From NCBI GenBank assembly GCA_045545575.1, contig JAZQBE010000062.1, forward strand, positions 1 to 64,000: a stretch of DNA of 64,000 bases, read 5' to 3'. The notes under the pieces were generated by a model. It made no database searches. It saw only the letters and a program-made list of their open reading frames with translations, and was not told the origin of the DNA. The position numbers and the translations under genes were made by a program. Shown here piece by piece: positions 17,021 through 26,128 of the stretch. Each line of letters starts with the position of its first letter. Positions within the stretch are counted from its first letter, which is position 1. Source of the DNA: Shuttleworthia sp045545575 (GTDB lineage Bacteria > Bacillota > Clostridia > Lachnospirales > Lachnospiraceae).

Positions 17021-19444
17021 ATGAATCATCACATCTCCATCCGAAAGGCCGAGCCGAACGTCGGGGATTTCAATTTTTCTCATCTGCTGGACGCGCCGGC
17101 CGGAAAGCACGGTTTTGTGTCGGTGAAGGACGGCCATATGTATTATGAGGACGGCACACGGGCACGCTTCATCGGTTTTAACATGGTGACCCGTTCCTGC
17201 ACGCCGGATCACGCCGCGGCTGAGAAGCTGGCAAAGCGGTTTGCGTCGATGGGCGTCAACGTCATCCGCCTGCACGCGGCGGACGCCCCTGTTTCAGAGG
17301 AGCCCTGCAGCTGGAGCAGCGCCCCGGGCTGTGCCCTCTTAGACTACGAGCACGGCAGCAGCCGCGTCTTTACCAAAGAGGGCCGGGACCGCTTCGACTA
17401 CTTTTTCGCGAAGCTGAAGGAGCAGGGCATTTACCTGCACATCGACCTGATCGTCGCCCGGCAGTTTCTGGAGGCGGACGACATCGGCATCGACGGCGAC
17501 GCGCCGGCCTGCCTAAAGCGCTATCCGATGTACAACGAGCGCCTCATCGAGCTGCAGAAGGAGTACGCGCGGGAGCTTCTGACCCATGTGAATCCCTATA
17601 CGGGGCTGTCCATCGCCGAGGATCCGGCCGTGATGACGGTGCAGCTGACGAACGAGGAATCGGCGATCAACGGGACGATGGGATCCGACGCTCTGCCGCA
17701 GATCGAGCCCTACCGGCAGGAAGTGATCCGGCTGTTTTCGGAATTCCTGTTAAAGAAATACGAAAGCCGCGAAGGCCTGGTGCAGGCCTGGACAAAGGAC
17801 GGCGCCTGCTGCCTGGGTGAAGACGAAGACCCGGCGGCCGGAACGGTGCGCGTTCTGGGCGGAGCCTTCTATCAGCCGAACAGCGATGCCGCCGGCTCGT
17901 GGGAATCCTTTGACAGCCCGGCCCGCTACGCGGACTTCATCGAATTCGGCACGAAAAAGAACCGTGAGTTCTATGGCATGATGAAGGAATATGTCCGCTC
18001 CCTGGGCGTGCGCGTGCCGGTGGCGACGAGCAACCTGACGGCCGGCGCGGCCGACGTATACGGACACACCGACGGCGACGTGATGGAGCAGGACTGCTAC
18101 TTCAACCATCCGATTTTCCCTGTGGATTATCCGCATTACATGGTGTCCGGTCCGGCGGAATACGTTTCCACGAATCCGCTGACCATTCAGCGCTATATCG
18201 GCTCCATGGGCACGACCTTAACGAGCTTCGGCGCCGTTTCGGCGACCGCGGACCGGGCCTTTACCGCGGCGGAGTGGAATGAATACGGACTGCATCCGTT
18301 CCATTCGACGGCCTTTATGCACATGGTCTGCTATGCCTGCTTCAACGACTGGGACGGACTGATCGTGTACAACTACCACACGTCCGAGCAGATCGACGAC
18401 CAGCCGGCGGACGAGGTCCAAAGCGTGTTCGACGCCTACAACGATCCGGCGCTGATCGAACAGTTCGGCCTGATGGCGATGGTCTTCTTAAAGGGGCTGA
18501 TCCGCCCGGCGAAGACGAAGGCGGAAGTGGCCGTCACGAAGAAGGATCTGCTGACATTCCCGGCGTTTGCCGACATGCCGAACCTGGTGCTTCCGTACAT
18601 CACGGGGATGCGCAATCGTTTCCTGGAGGACGATGCCTATACCGGCGATGCGGATCTGGCGGTCAACAAGGGGCACTTTGACACGGCGGATCTTTCCGGT
18701 GCGGCCCACAGTGTCTGGTACGCCTGGAACGCGGGCAGCGATCCGTGGCACATGGGTGAAACCGGCCGTCTGAATGCCGCGGCAGAGGGCTGCGAAGCGG
18801 TTGACGACGGGGTGTTCCGCGATGAGCGAAAACTGGTCTTTTCCGACATCCAATCCGTCGCGGGAACCGGCGATTACACGGTTTTTGCGCAGCAGCTGAC
18901 AGACGCGCTGCGCGCCTGGGGACTCCTGGATGCCGACGCGGGCCTTGTGGACGGCGCGCTGGTCTCCGATACGAAGGAGCTGGTTTTTGATCCGCAGAAC
19001 AGCCGGTTTTGCGCGCAGTCGGAGCCGTTCGCGTATTTCAGCGGGGATCCGTCGAAGGGAATCCGCCTGGGCGGCCTCTTGTCCATCGACGCGAAGAACG
19101 AGCGCCTCAGCGCAGGCCTGCTTTCCGTGGACGGACGGCCCATCGGCGAGGCGAAGAAATACCTGATGACGGCGATCGGAAAAACGGGAACGGACGAAAC
19201 GAAGGTCGAACCCGGCGTGGAGATGATGGGCTTTCCGATGACCATGGTGACGGTGGAAGGCAAGCTGTACATGGAGACGCTCGAAGGGGAGATGACCGTC
19301 GCGGCGCCGGCAGCGGTGCTGCGCCTGCTGGACGTGTACGGAAATGAAATCGGCGCCATGAACGGCGAGCCGGCGGACGGCGGCGTGCGCTTCGTCCTGG
19401 ACGGCTCCGTGCCGGCGGCGCAGTATGTACTGGAGATCTGCTGA
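17021..19444 (+). CDS. Clan GH-A (GH5-like) glycoside hydrolase
   Basis: 807 residues from the ATG at 17021 (AGAGGAGG before it). The barrel starts at about residue 20; FIGFNMVTRSC and ASMGVNVIRLHAAD are typical of cellulase-superfamily barrels. The likely acid/base is E212 in QLTNEES and the nucleophile E418 in TAAEWNEYG. The remaining ~380 residues are beta-rich accessory domains. No signal peptide. I cannot name a GH family with certainty: GH5 is the closest guess, other clan A families are possible. Position after SBP1 suggests it cleaves what SBP1 binds. A long hairpin separates it from the convergent AraC gene. Confidence 0.7.
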   Translation: MNHHISIRKAEPNVGDFNFSHLLDAPAGKHGFVSVKDGHMYYEDGTRARFIGFNMVTRSCTPDHAAAEKLAKRFASMGVNVIRLHAADAPVSEEPCSWSSAPGCALLDYEHGSSRVFTKEGRDRFDYFFAKLKEQGIYLHIDLIVARQFLEADDIGIDGDAPACLKRYPMYNERLIELQKEYARELLTHVNPYTGLSIAEDPAVMTVQLTNEESAINGTMGSDALPQIEPYRQEVIRLFSEFLLKKYESREGLVQAWTKDGACCLGEDEDPAAGTVRVLGGAFYQPNSDAAGSWESFDSPARYADFIEFGTKKNREFYGMMKEYVRSLGVRVPVATSNLTAGAADVYGHTDGDVMEQDCYFNHPIFPVDYPHYMVSGPAEYVSTNPLTIQRYIGSMGTTLTSFGAVSATADRAFTAAEWNEYGLHPFHSTAFMHMVCYACFNDWDGLIVYNYHTSEQIDDQPADEVQSVFDAYNDPALIEQFGLMAMVFLKGLIRPAKTKAEVAVTKKDLLTFPAFADMPNLVLPYITGMRNRFLEDDAYTGDADLAVNKGHFDTADLSGAAHSVWYAWNAGSDPWHMGETGRLNAAAEGCEAVDDGVFRDERKLVFSDIQSVAGTGDYTVFAQQLTDALRAWGLLDADAGLVDGALVSDTKELVFDPQNSRFCAQSEPFAYFSGDPSKGIRLGGLLSIDAKNERLSAGLLSVDGRPIGEAKKYLMTAIGKTGTDETKVEPGVEMMGFPMTMVTVEGKLYMETLEGEMTVAAPAAVLRLLDVYGNEIGAMNGEPADGGVRFVLDGSVPAAQYVLEIC

Positions 19445-19491
19445 TCAGAACAGAATACGGGAGGATCCGACGTGAAGACCCTCCACGTTTG

Positions 19492-19533
19492 ACGGGCACC
19501 CGGGACTGCGTGAAAGCGGTTCCGGATGCCCGT
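19492..19533. terminator. 15-bp hairpin between convergent genes
   Basis: ACGGGCACCCGGGAC (19492-19506) pairs with GTTCCGGATGCCCGT (19519-19533) with one mismatch and one G-T pair. It lies between the GH5-like gene and the reverse AraC gene and probably ends transcription from at least the plus strand. Confidence 0.6.
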
Positions 19534-19542
19534 ATGTTCGAT

Positions 19543-19580
19543 TCAGAACGGGTACAGGCGATCAGAACGGATACAGGCGA
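19543..19580. repeat. 19-bp tandem repeat at AraC 3' end
   Basis: TCAGAACGG(G/A)TACAGGCGA occurs at 19543-19561 and again at 19562-19580, one mismatch. The second copy encodes the last residues and the stop codon of the AraC gene, so this is a small local duplication. Confidence 0.8.
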
Positions 19581-20857
19581 TCGCGATCCCTCGGACTGCG
19601 ATCGGTGTCGGCATCCGCGGCCGGCAGCGACCACAGGGTGACTTCGTTTTCATCCGGCGGGACCTGTCCGCGGCCGATCAGACGCTGGCGCCGCCGGTAT
19701 TCGAGGGGCGTCATGCCGGCCACTTTTTTAAAGACGTTCTGGAAATACGGCTGCGAGGAGAAGCACAGGTAGGTGGTGATTTCATTTAAGGTTTTCCCGG
19801 TATACAGAAGCAGGCTTTTGGCTTCATTGACGCGGGCGTGGATGATGTACTGCCCGACGGAGAAGCCCAGTTCGTTTCGGAACTTCTTGTTGATGTAGGA
19901 GGCGCTCCGGTGGATGGATTCCGCGACGTCGTCCACGCAGATCGGCTCGTTTAAGTGCTCGTTGATGTACAGAATGCAGGCATAGGCCTCATCCGACATG
20001 GACAGCGGCATTTTCGCTTTCGCGACCCGGTCCGAGAAGTCCACCAGCATCTGATAGGTCAGCGTATCGATATCCCGGATGGAGCTGTAGCGTTCGCACT
20101 TCTGGCTGTAGCGGTCAATCAGCCGGTAGGCTTCCTCGATGTCCATGCCGCCGGGAATCGCAGCGTCTTTGCCGACGCGGGCGACGTTGCCGATGAAGAT
20201 GTTTTTTGCCTGGCGAAGCGGAGAGTCGCCGACGGTGCCGGCCGGCATCGGGGCCGATGCGGCTTCTGTCAGAAAGCGGATCAGGCCGGCCGTGTTGCCG
20301 TCGCGCACGTAGCCGAGCATCTGGTTTTCAAAATAGAACGTGCCGTGCTCGAAACGGTCCTCCTGTTCTTCGAACGAGGCCTCGGCGTGATCCTGCGAGA
20401 TTTCCTCCGAGACGGCTTCGGGCATCGCGAGGATCTGCGTGTTCTCGATCTGCCGTCCGTTCAGCGCAAGTTCCGCCAAAGCAAGCGTGGACGCAAACCG
20501 CCCGGGCTCGTAGGGCGGCGTTTTGGAAAGCAGGCGCCGGACATCCTCGGTGTACCGCGCGGAAATCTGATTCTCATTCATGAAAGCGACGGCCGCGGTC
20601 CTCGTGACAGGCGTGGTGAAGAACGGGCCGAGGATGACGGCCGACGCGCCGCAGCGGACGCAGCCGTAGAAGAAATTATAACGCGTTTCGAAAAAAGAAA
20701 GAGAATCCTCCGCCGAGAGGATGCTCTGCAGAATGTCGTCCGAAACCGTAATTTCATCGGTAAAGCCAAAGCGTTTAAAACCGCCGTCCGGCCCGGCAAG
20801 GATCACCGGGATGCCGGTCGAGTGATACCAGGTTTTGCAGAAGAAATGCAGATCCAT
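19562..20857 (-). CDS. AraC-family regulator A1
   Basis: 431 residues, start preceded on the reverse strand by AAAGGAG. The N-terminal ~270 residues form a sensor domain that is not an obvious cupin (FETRYNFFYGCVRCGASAVI near residue 57); the same layout is seen in regulator A3 at 34714. Two AraC-type HTH motifs follow (CVDDVAESIHRSASYINKKF and LNEITTYLCFSSQPYFQNVF). It is divergent from the GH94 phosphorylase, its likely target. A 12-bp palindrome TTTCCGCGGAAA lies in the shared promoter gap. The ligand is unknown. Confidence 0.88.
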   Translation of the reverse strand: MDLHFFCKTWYHSTGIPVILAGPDGGFKRFGFTDEITVSDDILQSILSAEDSLSFFETRYNFFYGCVRCGASAVILGPFFTTPVTRTAAVAFMNENQISARYTEDVRRLLSKTPPYEPGRFASTLALAELALNGRQIENTQILAMPEAVSEEISQDHAEASFEEQEDRFEHGTFYFENQMLGYVRDGNTAGLIRFLTEAASAPMPAGTVGDSPLRQAKNIFIGNVARVGKDAAIPGGMDIEEAYRLIDRYSQKCERYSSIRDIDTLTYQMLVDFSDRVAKAKMPLSMSDEAYACILYINEHLNEPICVDDVAESIHRSASYINKKFRNELGFSVGQYIIHARVNEAKSLLLYTGKTLNEITTYLCFSSQPYFQNVFKKVAGMTPLEYRRRQRLIGRGQVPPDENEVTLWSLPAADADTDRSPRDRDRLYPF

Positions 20858-20885
20858 CGAGGGCTCCTTTCGTGAGAGGGAAAAG

Positions 20886-20897
20886 TTTCCGCGGAAA
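20886..20897. promoter_or_regulatory. 12-bp palindrome in AraC/GH94 gap
   Basis: TTTCCGCGGAAA is a perfect palindrome 29 bases upstream of the AraC A1 start and ahead of the GH94 -10-like box. Possible operator. Confidence 0.35.
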
Positions 20898-20918
20898 AAT
20901 CCCGCCTGCCGCCGGAAT

Positions 20919-20932
20919 CGGATTTTACAATA
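20919..20932 (+). promoter_or_regulatory. CGGATT-CAATA promoter element of GH94
   Basis: CGGATT (20919-20924) joins a TACAAT -10-like box (20926-20931) and CAATA (20928-20932). There is no recognisable -35, as expected for an AraC-activated promoter. Confidence 0.4.
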
Positions 20933-21015
20933 TCATACTGCAAATCATATCAATTGTCACTTCGGATATGATACAAAGAAGACAGAGCCGAAAATGTATT
21001 CAGGAGGGAAATCCC

Positions 21016-23373
21016 ATGAGCCGTCTTTATTCCTTTTCCGAGGATTCGAACACCTGCCGGATTACCGATCCGCGCACGCCGCGGTACTGGTACAACTACC
21101 TGTGGAGCAGCAGGGGCTACTGTGCGCAGATATCGCAGGTCGGCCACGGCAAGAGCGAGTACATCGATGAAAAGGCGAACGTTTGCCGCGTCAACAATCG
21201 TTCGGCGCGCTACATTTATCTGCGTGACGACGAGTCGAAGGTCTGCTGGAATCCGGGGCTGGCGCCGTTGATGGAGCCGGTGGAGGATTATCTTTGCGAG
21301 CACAGCATCGGGTTTACGCGGATCTCGTCGGTCAAGGACGGGATCGCGGTTTCGGTGCGTTTCCATGTGTCGGCGGACGCGACGCACGAGGTGTGGACCG
21401 TGACGCTGGAAAACCGGTCGGACCGGAAGCGGTCGCTGTCGGTCTTTTCCGCGGCGAGCTTTGATCTTGACGGATTCAGGTATCCGCGCTATTACGAGAT
21501 GTACCGCGCCATGACGACGGAATGCCGAAAGGATTTAAACGGGGTGTACTGCGCATCGCGTCATCCCTTTGCGCCCCACGGCCGGTACAACGCGTTCCTG
21601 GTGTCCGCGGAACGGCCCTTTGCCTGTGACGGCGAGCTGTCGGCCTTCTGCGGCAGTTTAAGCACGCTGACCGAGGCGGACACCTCTGCGACGGCACTGT
21701 GGCAGCGGCCGGATACCGTGCTTCTGGGCAAAGACTGCGAAAACCGCGCCGGCGCGCTCTTTATCTTAGGCGGCGTGCTGCAGCATAAGCTGGAACTGGA
21801 ACCTCAGGAAAAGAAAACGCTGCATATTCTGCTGGGCGTCAGTGAGAGCGACGCCGAGGTGGCGCAGCTGCTGGGCCGGTATACGAAAGCCGGCGATGAT
21901 CCGGATGCCGGCACACCGGATGCGGCCTTCGACGCGGAGGCACAGGCGGCGGAGCAGGCCTATTACAACCGTTACGCGACGCTTCGTTTGCACACGCCGG
22001 ACAAACTGATCAATGACCGGCTGAACCTCTGGGTGCAGAAGCAGGTGGATTTCTGCATCGTCGGAAAGAAGGGCGTGCGCGACAATCTGCAGATTGCCGT
22101 GGCACTGTTGAATTATCGTCCCGAAAAAGCCCGCGAGGAAATCCTGGAGTGCCTGCGCCATCAGTTTTCCGCCGGTCACGCCGTGCTGACCTGGTATCCG
22201 TATGATGACACCCGCTACTCCGACCAGCCCTTCTGGATCCTCTGGGCGGTGTGCGAGCTGATCAAGGAAACAGGAGATTTCTCCATATTAAACGAATCGA
22301 TCGAGTGGCAGGATGGCGGCAGCGCGCCGGTGCTGGAGCATATGAAGGCGGCCGTTCGCTGTCTGGAAGAGAACAAGGGCGAACACGGCCTGCCGAAGAT
22401 CCTTTACGCGGACTGGAACGACGCCTTAAACATCACGACGGATCCGGACGCGGAATCCGTCATGCTGGCAGAACAGTACTGTCTGGCGCTGCGCGAGTTT
22501 GCCCGGCTGCTGGACGCGTATGCAAAAGCAGGCCGGGATGACACGGAAGAAATAGAGGAGTATTCTAAATATTTGCTTCGCTTGAGAGCAGAACAGGCGG
22601 ACGTCATCAACTCCCATGCCTGGGACGGCGCCTGGTACAAGCGCGCGCTGTGTAAGGGCGTCGATATCGGAAGCCGCGAAAGCGCCGGCGGAAAGATCTA
22701 CGCCAACGCGCAGACCTGGGCGCTGCTGGCGGATATCGTTCCGGACGAACGCAAGGCGCAGGTGCTTGCATCTCTGGAGGAGATGGAGCAGGACTTCGGC
22801 TATCCGATCTGCGATCCGCCCTACGCGCAGTACGATCCGTCCGTGGGGCGGATGTCCGGCATGCTGCCCGGCCTGTTTGAAAACGGCGCTGTCTATTGTC
22901 ACGCGACGGCGTTCAAGGTGCTGATGGACGCCTTTGACGGACGCGGCGACGACGCGGTGCGCACTTTTAAAAAGATCGTTCCGGACAGTCCTGCGAACCC
23001 CAGCGAACGGTCCGGCGCGGAGCCGTATGTCTTTACCAACTGCTACGCAAGCCACCCCGGGTACTACGGGAAATCCTACAGCTCCTGGACCACCGGCACC
23101 TCCGCCTGGTGCCTGCGCGGCGTGGTGGAAGGCGTGCTTGGCCTGCGCCGCGATTATGACGGCCTGCACCTTTGCCCGTCACTGCCGCAGGAGTGGCAGG
23201 AAGCCTCCGTGATGCGGACCTTCCGCGGGACAGCCTATCGAATTCATATGGTAAAAGATGCATCGCTGGCACCGGGAGAAAGCATCCTTCTGGTGGACGG
23301 AAAGGTACAGAATACGGCGGTGCTGGCAATGACAGACGGATTAAAGCACGACGTGGAATATCACATAGGGTAA
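21016..23373 (+). CDS. GH94 beta-glycoside phosphorylase
   Basis: 785 residues from the ATG at 21016, which follows CAGGAGGGAAATCCC; the frame is open further upstream but without a ribosome site. N-terminal beta-sandwich domain, then an (alpha/alpha)6 barrel with the GH94 motif YADWNDALN, catalytic acid about D469, and a phosphate-binding stretch TTGTSAWCLRG near the end. GH94 enzymes split beta-linked disaccharides or oligosaccharides with phosphate, saving one ATP per hexose; cellobiose, cellodextrin, laminaribiose and chitobiose types exist, and I cannot choose among them. No signal peptide. Divergent from AraC A1. Confidence 0.9.
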   Translation: MSRLYSFSEDSNTCRITDPRTPRYWYNYLWSSRGYCAQISQVGHGKSEYIDEKANVCRVNNRSARYIYLRDDESKVCWNPGLAPLMEPVEDYLCEHSIGFTRISSVKDGIAVSVRFHVSADATHEVWTVTLENRSDRKRSLSVFSAASFDLDGFRYPRYYEMYRAMTTECRKDLNGVYCASRHPFAPHGRYNAFLVSAERPFACDGELSAFCGSLSTLTEADTSATALWQRPDTVLLGKDCENRAGALFILGGVLQHKLELEPQEKKTLHILLGVSESDAEVAQLLGRYTKAGDDPDAGTPDAAFDAEAQAAEQAYYNRYATLRLHTPDKLINDRLNLWVQKQVDFCIVGKKGVRDNLQIAVALLNYRPEKAREEILECLRHQFSAGHAVLTWYPYDDTRYSDQPFWILWAVCELIKETGDFSILNESIEWQDGGSAPVLEHMKAAVRCLEENKGEHGLPKILYADWNDALNITTDPDAESVMLAEQYCLALREFARLLDAYAKAGRDDTEEIEEYSKYLLRLRAEQADVINSHAWDGAWYKRALCKGVDIGSRESAGGKIYANAQTWALLADIVPDERKAQVLASLEEMEQDFGYPICDPPYAQYDPSVGRMSGMLPGLFENGAVYCHATAFKVLMDAFDGRGDDAVRTFKKIVPDSPANPSERSGAEPYVFTNCYASHPGYYGKSYSSWTTGTSAWCLRGVVEGVLGLRRDYDGLHLCPSLPQEWQEASVMRTFRGTAYRIHMVKDASLAPGESILLVDGKVQNTAVLAMTDGLKHDVEYHIG

Positions 23374-23378
23374 CGCAA

Positions 23379-23408
23379 AGACGGGCCTCCGGGTCCGTCT
23401 GTTCTTTC
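23379..23408 (+). terminator. Intrinsic terminator after GH94
   Basis: AGACGGGCC (23379-23387) pairs with GGTCCGTCT (23392-23400), one G-T wobble, loop TCCG, followed by a T-rich tail. Confidence 0.85.
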
Positions 23409-23544
23409 TGTCCGCATCGAGTGAATACGCATCGAGTGAATAAGCGGTCCTTCTTGCACTCCCGGAAACAGTCTGATACGATGAAACCAGAGTATGAAAT
23501 CCGTTTCAAATCAGCATCCTGTTTCAGGAAGGAGGAGCGCGCTT

Positions 23545-24183
23545 ATGATCGACCGGATTCAGGTATTTACCCAGAACAGCATCCGCATTCAGACGGAGGC
23601 GGGCATCGTCTATATCGATCCGTTTCAGATGCGCACAGAGCCGCACGATGCGGACTTTTTCCTTGTGACCCACGATCATTTCGATCACTTCTCGCCGGAA
23701 GATATCGAAAAGGTCAGCCGCAAGGGCACCATCCTTGTCGTGCCGGAAACCATGAAGGACATGGCCAGAAAAGCGGGCGCTTTTGTATCGGAAACGCTGA
23801 CCGTGATTCCCGGGGCGGCCTATGAAATCGACGGGCTGTCCTTTGAAACCGTTGCCGCGTACAACCGGCTCAAGCCGTTTCATCCCGCGCATGCGAAATG
23901 GGTCGGCTATATCCTGATCACGGACGGGCAGCGGATCTTTATCGCCGGCGACACCGATGCAAACAGCGAAAACCGGGCGGTCCGCTGCGACATCGCCCTC
24001 GTGCCTGTCGGCGGAACCTACACGATGGACGCAAAAAAGGCGGCAGAGCTGGTGAATACCATCCGTCCGTCCGCTGCCATCCCGACGCACTACGGAACCG
24101 TGGTCGGCTCGCCGGATGACGGCGAAACCTTCCGGCAGCTGGTGCAGCCCGGAATCCAGGTATTCCTCCTGAAGCAGTATTGA
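23545..24183 (+). CDS. MBL-fold metallo-hydrolase (UlaG-like)
   Basis: 212 residues from the ATG at 23545 (AGGAAGGAGGAG before it). The metal-binding motif is THDHFDHF at about residues 38-45, a variant of HxHxDH. Further ligands are likely in IAGDTDAN and the C-terminal IPTHYGT. Small stand-alone enzymes of this type are predicted metal-dependent hydrolases; the substrate is unknown. The stop codon directly abuts a double palindrome, after which TcdA starts, so the two may be one unit with a processed or attenuated junction. Confidence 0.85.
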   Translation: MIDRIQVFTQNSIRIQTEAGIVYIDPFQMRTEPHDADFFLVTHDHFDHFSPEDIEKVSRKGTILVVPETMKDMARKAGAFVSETLTVIPGAAYEIDGLSFETVAAYNRLKPFHPAHAKWVGYILITDGQRIFIAGDTDANSENRAVRCDIALVPVGGTYTMDAKKAAELVNTIRPSAAIPTHYGTVVGSPDDGETFRQLVQPGIQVFLLKQY

Positions 24184-24263
24184 AAAGCGGAACAGGGGTC
24201 AGGCACCCGTTCCGGTTTTCGACAGAAAACGGAACGGGTGCCTGACCCCCGTTCCACTTTTTT
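24184..24263. repeat. REP-like palindromes c, inverted pair (BIME-like)
   Basis: One unit with core GGGGTCAGGCACCC (24195-24208) and a second in opposite orientation with core GGGTGCCTGACCCCC (24236-24250), separated by GTTTTCGACAGAAAAC. Each unit folds alone and the two together form one long hairpin ending in TTTTTT. Begins at the base after the MBL stop codon. Confidence 0.85.
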
Positions 24264-24275
24264 GGGAGGAGAGCC

Positions 24276-25010
24276 ATGACAGAGCAAAAACCGGATTACT
24301 TTTCCCGTTCGCGCCTGCTGCTGGGTGACGATGCGATGCGGCGTCTGGCAGCGTGCCGTGTGATGATCTTCGGCATCGGCGGCGTGGGGGGATATGTCGC
24401 GGAAGCGCTGGCAAGAAGCGGCATCGGCGCGCTGGATCTGTGTGACAGCGACGTGGTCGCGCCGTCGAATCTGAACCGGCAGATCATCGCGACGACGCAG
24501 ACGATCGGCCGGCTGAAGGTGGACGCGGCGGCGGAACGGATCGCGCTGATCAACCCGGACTGTACGGTCCGCACCTGGCCGGTGTTTTACCTGCCCGAGA
24601 CGGCGGGACAGTTTGATTTTACGCAGTACGATTACGTGGTGGATGCCGTGGATACCGTGACGGCGAAGCTTACGATCATTGAGGCGGCCCGCGCGGCCGG
24701 CGTTCCGGTCATTTCTTCGATGGGCGCGGGGAATAAGCTGGACCCGTCCCGGTTCGAGGTGGCGGACATCTACCGCACGTCGGTCTGTCCGCTGGCAAAG
24801 GTAATGCGGAAGGAATGCAGAAATCGGGGAATCGAAGCCCTGAAGGTGGTGTATTCCAAAGAGGAGCCCATTGCTCCGAAGGGAGAGCTTCCGCCGGAGG
24901 ACGTCTTGAGCGGACGCCGCAGCACGCCGGGGTCGGTGGCCTTTGTCCCGCCGGCGGCCGGGCTGGTGCTGGCGGCGGAAGTTGTTCGCGATCTGACGGC
25001 GACAGCATAG
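24276..25010 (+). CDS. tcdA: tRNA threonylcarbamoyladenosine dehydratase (TcdA)
   Basis: 244 residues of the ThiF/E1-like superfamily. Nucleotide-binding loop GIGGVGGYVAEAL at about residues 31-43, followed by CDSDVVAPSNLNRQ, with the conserved aspartate and arginine that hold ATP. The C-terminal part has SVCPLAKVMRKECRNRGI, typical of TcdA/CsdL, which makes cyclic t6A at position 37 of ANN-decoding tRNAs using ATP. Start preceded by GGGAGGAG. The DUF362 gene follows after 21 bases, probably in the same transcript. A housekeeping gene within an accessory neighbourhood. Confidence 0.9.
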   Translation: MTEQKPDYFSRSRLLLGDDAMRRLAACRVMIFGIGGVGGYVAEALARSGIGALDLCDSDVVAPSNLNRQIIATTQTIGRLKVDAAAERIALINPDCTVRTWPVFYLPETAGQFDFTQYDYVVDAVDTVTAKLTIIEAARAAGVPVISSMGAGNKLDPSRFEVADIYRTSVCPLAKVMRKECRNRGIEALKVVYSKEEPIAPKGELPPEDVLSGRRSTPGSVAFVPPAAGLVLAAEVVRDLTATA

Positions 25011-25031
25011 CAAAAGCAGAAGGAGGAGAAT

Positions 25032-26036
25032 ATGAATCAGAAGATCTACGGCAGCCGTTACGTGCCCTATGACGAGCGCACCGGCAATGAATCCATTGTG
25101 TATTTCACCCGGGATCTGTCCCCGGCCGGCCTTCAGAAAATCTATGAAAAGGTCAGCGGACAGATGACCGGCAAGGTGGGCATCAAGCTGCACACCGGCG
25201 AACCGAAGGGACCGAACATCATTCCGCCGGCGTGGGTGAAGGCGCTGATTGAAGCCGAGCCCGAACTGCAGAGCGGCGCGATCATCGAGACGAACACATT
25301 CTATGAGGGCGACCGCTATACCACCGAACAGCACCGGAAGACCCTGGAAATCAACGGCTGGGATTTCTTCCCGGTGGACATCATGGATGAGGAAGGCACC
25401 GTCCGCCTGCCCATCGAAGGCGGCAAGTGGATGAAGGAAATGAGTCATGGTTCGCACATGACGAATTACGATTCCCTGCTGGCGCTGACCCATTTCAAAG
25501 GGCACACCATGGGCGGCTTCGGCGGGTCGAACAAGAACATCGGTATCGGCTGCGCGGACGGCCGCGTCGGCAAGATGTGGATCCATCAGCGGGAAGGCTC
25601 CGACAACATGTGGTCCATCGACGAAGAGGAGCTGATGGAGCGCATCAGCGAGTCCACCAAGGCCACCATCGATTATTTCGGGAAGCACACCGCCTATGTC
25701 AACGTGATGCGCAACATGTCCGTTTCCTGTGACTGCGAAGGCGTCGACGCCGCGCCGGTGGTCACGCCGAACGTCGGCATCCTGGCATCGCTTGACATCC
25801 TCGCGGTAGACACCGCCTGCATCGACCTGGTCTATGCCATGACGGAAGAAGAACACCACGACCTGGTGGAGCGGATCGAAACGCGCCACGGCCACCGCCA
25901 GCTGTCCTATATGAAGGAACTGGGCATGGGCAACGACCGGTACGTGCTGATCGATCTCGACAACGGCGAAGTCCGCATCTGCCCGAAGAAGGCTGTGGAA
26001 GGCTTAAAGCCCTTTGAACTGATTGCAGTGAAATAA
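25032..26036 (+). CDS. DUF362 domain protein
   Basis: 334 residues forming one DUF362 domain (KVGIKLHTGEPKGPNIIPP near residue 48; THFKGHTMGGFGGSNKNIGI near 156). Many relatives carry a ferredoxin-type iron-sulfur module; I see no CxxCxxCxxxC cluster motif here. No signal peptide. The function of the family is not established. It starts 21 bases after tcdA with AGAAGGAGGAG before the ATG. A REP-like palindrome lies between it and the convergent GH78 gene. Confidence 0.85.
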   Translation: MNQKIYGSRYVPYDERTGNESIVYFTRDLSPAGLQKIYEKVSGQMTGKVGIKLHTGEPKGPNIIPPAWVKALIEAEPELQSGAIIETNTFYEGDRYTTEQHRKTLEINGWDFFPVDIMDEEGTVRLPIEGGKWMKEMSHGSHMTNYDSLLALTHFKGHTMGGFGGSNKNIGIGCADGRVGKMWIHQREGSDNMWSIDEEELMERISESTKATIDYFGKHTAYVNVMRNMSVSCDCEGVDAAPVVTPNVGILASLDILAVDTACIDLVYAMTEEEHHDLVERIETRHGHRQLSYMKELGMGNDRYVLIDLDNGEVRICPKKAVEGLKPFELIAVK

Positions 26037-26068
26037 TAGTATTGCGAAAACGAAAAACGGGAAAACAG

Positions 26069-26113
26069 GGGACGAAGCGGAACGGGGGTCAGGCACCCGT
26101 TCCGCTTTGTCCT
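26069..26113. repeat. REP-like palindrome d
   Basis: GCGGAACGGGGGT pairs with ACCCGTTCCGC around the CAGGC loop, the stem leaving a GG bulge; outer arms GGACGAA/TTTGTCC extend it. Between the convergent DUF362 and GH78 genes, probably a two-way terminator. Confidence 0.8.
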
Positions 26114-26128
26114 CTGTGTTATTCATCG

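Noticed and set aside
24090..25895. 601-codon open frame on the minus strand
   Set aside because: Antisense to tcdA and DUF362, which have clear motifs and ribosome sites; its composition (H, R, Q, D repeats) is that of a shadow frame.
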